A DNA stretch of 64,000 nucleotides from Azorinus chamasolen (taxonomy: Eukaryota > Mollusca > Bivalvia > Cardiida > Solecurtidae), in assembly GCA_963576725.1 (NCBI GenBank), contig OY755243.1:39727243-39791242 (forward strand). The letters run 5' to 3'. Below, in pieces: positions 38,101-41,100 of this stretch. Numbering within the stretch: position 1 is the stretch's first letter; each line of letters begins with the position of its first letter. The position numbers and the translations under genes were made by a program. Under the pieces are notes generated by a model. The model had not been told where the DNA came from. It did no database searches and worked only from the letters and a program-made list of their open reading frames with translations.

Positions 38101-41100
38101 TGTGACAACCAACTGCACTTAAAATTTCCAAGTCATTTGACCTTGACATTGGGCTTGCTGGTAGCATGGGTGGGGTGCCAAATGATAGTACAGATGGTGA
38201 TTAATGTGTATGTGAAGTTTCATGTGTATAAGTGTAGAAATTACTGACATATAACACTTAATAGTAAAGTGTGATGCACGGACAGACAGACGGACAGGTG
38301 CAAAAACATAATGCCCCCCAGACTGTCGTCACAGTGGCATAATAAAGTATTGAAATATTGAAAGAGCTGCATAAGAGCTGAAAGAATACTTACTTTCTCC
38401 TTTGCAGTTGCCATCCAACTGCTCCACCAACCCCCATCGCTCCCATCATTCCTACAAATCATAAAGGTTTACTAATCAATTCTGTGCATGTTAAAAAGCT
38501 ACCATCACCTGAAAAAATTGTCATCCACTGCAATCTTTAAAAACAGTTGTGACACGCATTTGCAATAATGGACTGTAAATCTGAACTTGTGTGTATACAC
38601 TACAGGCTGAGATTAGTCAGATTACCAGCTGGGTTGACCTTATCTATGGCACTAATATAAATAGCAGATGTGTGGGATATTGTATGGTCTTATCGTGACG
38701 GGCATGACCATACAATATCACACTTGTCGCCAATTAACTTTACTGATAGGTAATTCCAACTCTACACCATTTAGATATTCTAGAGAAAGAAGATAACATG
38801 GCGGGAGATTTTAATTGCTGTTGACAAAATTTAATACAGATAAGAGACTCTCCTGCAAAAAAAACATATTCCCATTTTACGAAAAATCTCTCTCTCTTCC
38901 CCACATACATCACTTTAAACTTGACCATCATGATAAGTTCATACCAAAACTTTCATACCAATTTGATTAGTATACATACATGTAAACTACCGTATTATTC
39001 CTAATAAATGCCCCCGGGGGCTTAACATTTTCCAAAAGGGGGGCCATTATTAAGGTAAGCTTTTTCCTAAATCCAATGTTCGGAAGTTTTTGTTTATGTT
39101 ACATTTAAGTGTTCATTAAAATGATTTAAACTTTTGGATTGACTGGATTTTATCAAGATATACTGGATTTGGATGGATTTGAATTTGGATTTTCCTTTGA
39201 GTTTAGCCTGGTGAGTAGATTTTTCCTACAAAAATAGCCGGGGGCCTTTATTAGGGCAGGGGCTTCTATTAGGAATAATACGGGTATGTATCATCATATT
39301 GTCACATTTTAAACTCTCATTTTAAGCAGATGTCATGTAGCTCTCATATTAAACTTGTAACTACAATACATTTTCTGTTTTCACTTGTAATTGCCTTGAA
39401 AAATTAATTACCATGTGCCATCTACATAATCTGGCTCTTGTCCATTTTATTATTGTTTCAAATTAGAGGGTCAGGCTTAACTGACCGGTCTGGTACTAGA
39501 TTGTGTTGTACAGGAATTGTGTCCATAGGACACTGATGCCCCCACTTCAGATTTTTTGTCACAGAAAGTAAGGGCCATAATCATGTATGTAATGACTGAA
39601 GCGATTTATACCATTTTTGCAAATAAAAGGCAGCAACTCCTAAACGACTGAAGCGATCTACATGGCTATCAATCTTGACCAAGTTAAAATGGCCACAAAC
39701 ATGTGTGTAAAGTTTGGTGTGGATTGGACAAATACTTTTGAAGAAAGTCATTTTGCAAATAATGGGCCGCGACACCTAAACGACTGAAGCGATTTACATT
39801 GAGCTTGACCATGATATAATGACCACAAACATGTGTGTAATGTTTGGTGAGGAGTGGACAAATACTTTCCAAGAAAGAGTCCAGACAAGATATTTTCAGT
39901 AATTTTTGCAATAAAGGGCTGCAACTCCTGAATGACTGAAGCGCTTTACATGGCTATATGACTTGACTAAGATATAATGGCCACAAACATGTTTGTGAAG
40001 TTTGGTATGGATTGGACAAATACTTTCCAAGAAAGAGCCTGCACAAATTTTTCTAGATGTGCATACGGGCGTATCGTCGACGCGCCTTCTCTCTAAGACT
40101 CTAACCCCACCTGTTTTTCAAACCTTTCAATGTTTTGTGGGTTTTTTTTGTGCATGCACATGCGCAAGTGCGTACTACGTCATCAATTCATGAGTACCGG
40201 TGCTTTGTCTGTAAACAACACATTGTAGCTTTAAAAACGAAATATGCGTCATAAACATGTCATTACAGTCCATTTTTCCTTCAACTATGCTAAACATGAG
40301 AAAACTCTTAATACTTGATTAAATCAAATCAGAAAAATATAGAATATCAACATAAATTGAAAAGTGTACCACAATGAAAATGTTTGACAGCTCTGACTCC
40401 TTCGGTTTATGCAAAGGTCACATGACCATAATGAAATCACGTGACTTTGAATTTTTATGTTTCAGTAAAAAATGTCTAAAATAAAGGTTCGAAAAGCAGG
40501 TGCTCTTTTTCTGGCTACCATTTTTGTTTTTGTTTTGTGGGTGGTCAGGAACACTGGATGGTTTGGGGATTGACAGATGCGGATCTGTATCTATACGTCG
40601 TAGAATCCTATAGAGGCTTTTACACGATGGATGAGAAGAGACGCCATTATTATAGGCAATAATCTCATAGGGCCATCTTGAAAGTCTCTACGGAATCAGC
40701 ATGCACTATGCTGTCTGGCAGTTTGTTCCATTGTATCACACATTCACAGTGTTTACAAAGAATGAATTTCTGTATTGAGGGGTCTTGCTGTTTGGGACTA
40801 CCAGCCCTCTGGTGTTGTTGCATACTTGGTTTTCTACTATATTGTTTGAACTGTAGTCTTTAAATCTAGTAGCTTTGATGTTTGTTCTTGGTTTGGCCGG
40901 CTTTGTAAATATGGATGTTGGTAGGGCGGATACCAATCCCTCTACTACCTTATACATAAGTATCAGACGAAGGCTTAAGTCTCCTGTCTTCAAGGACCTC
41001 TAATCCCAGTTGTTCTCTCATTCTTGTGATTGCTCCTGTCTCTTATAGTTCTTTTTTATGAACCTGATTGCACAGTTTTGAATTATTTCCAATCTGTCTA

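Noticed and set aside
38241..38462. ORF starting MICRNDGSDGGWW as the BSDC1 N-terminus
   Set aside because: The ATG at 38462 lies upstream of a good acceptor (ATTTGTAG), and splicing to 42975-42994 reproduces the family start better.
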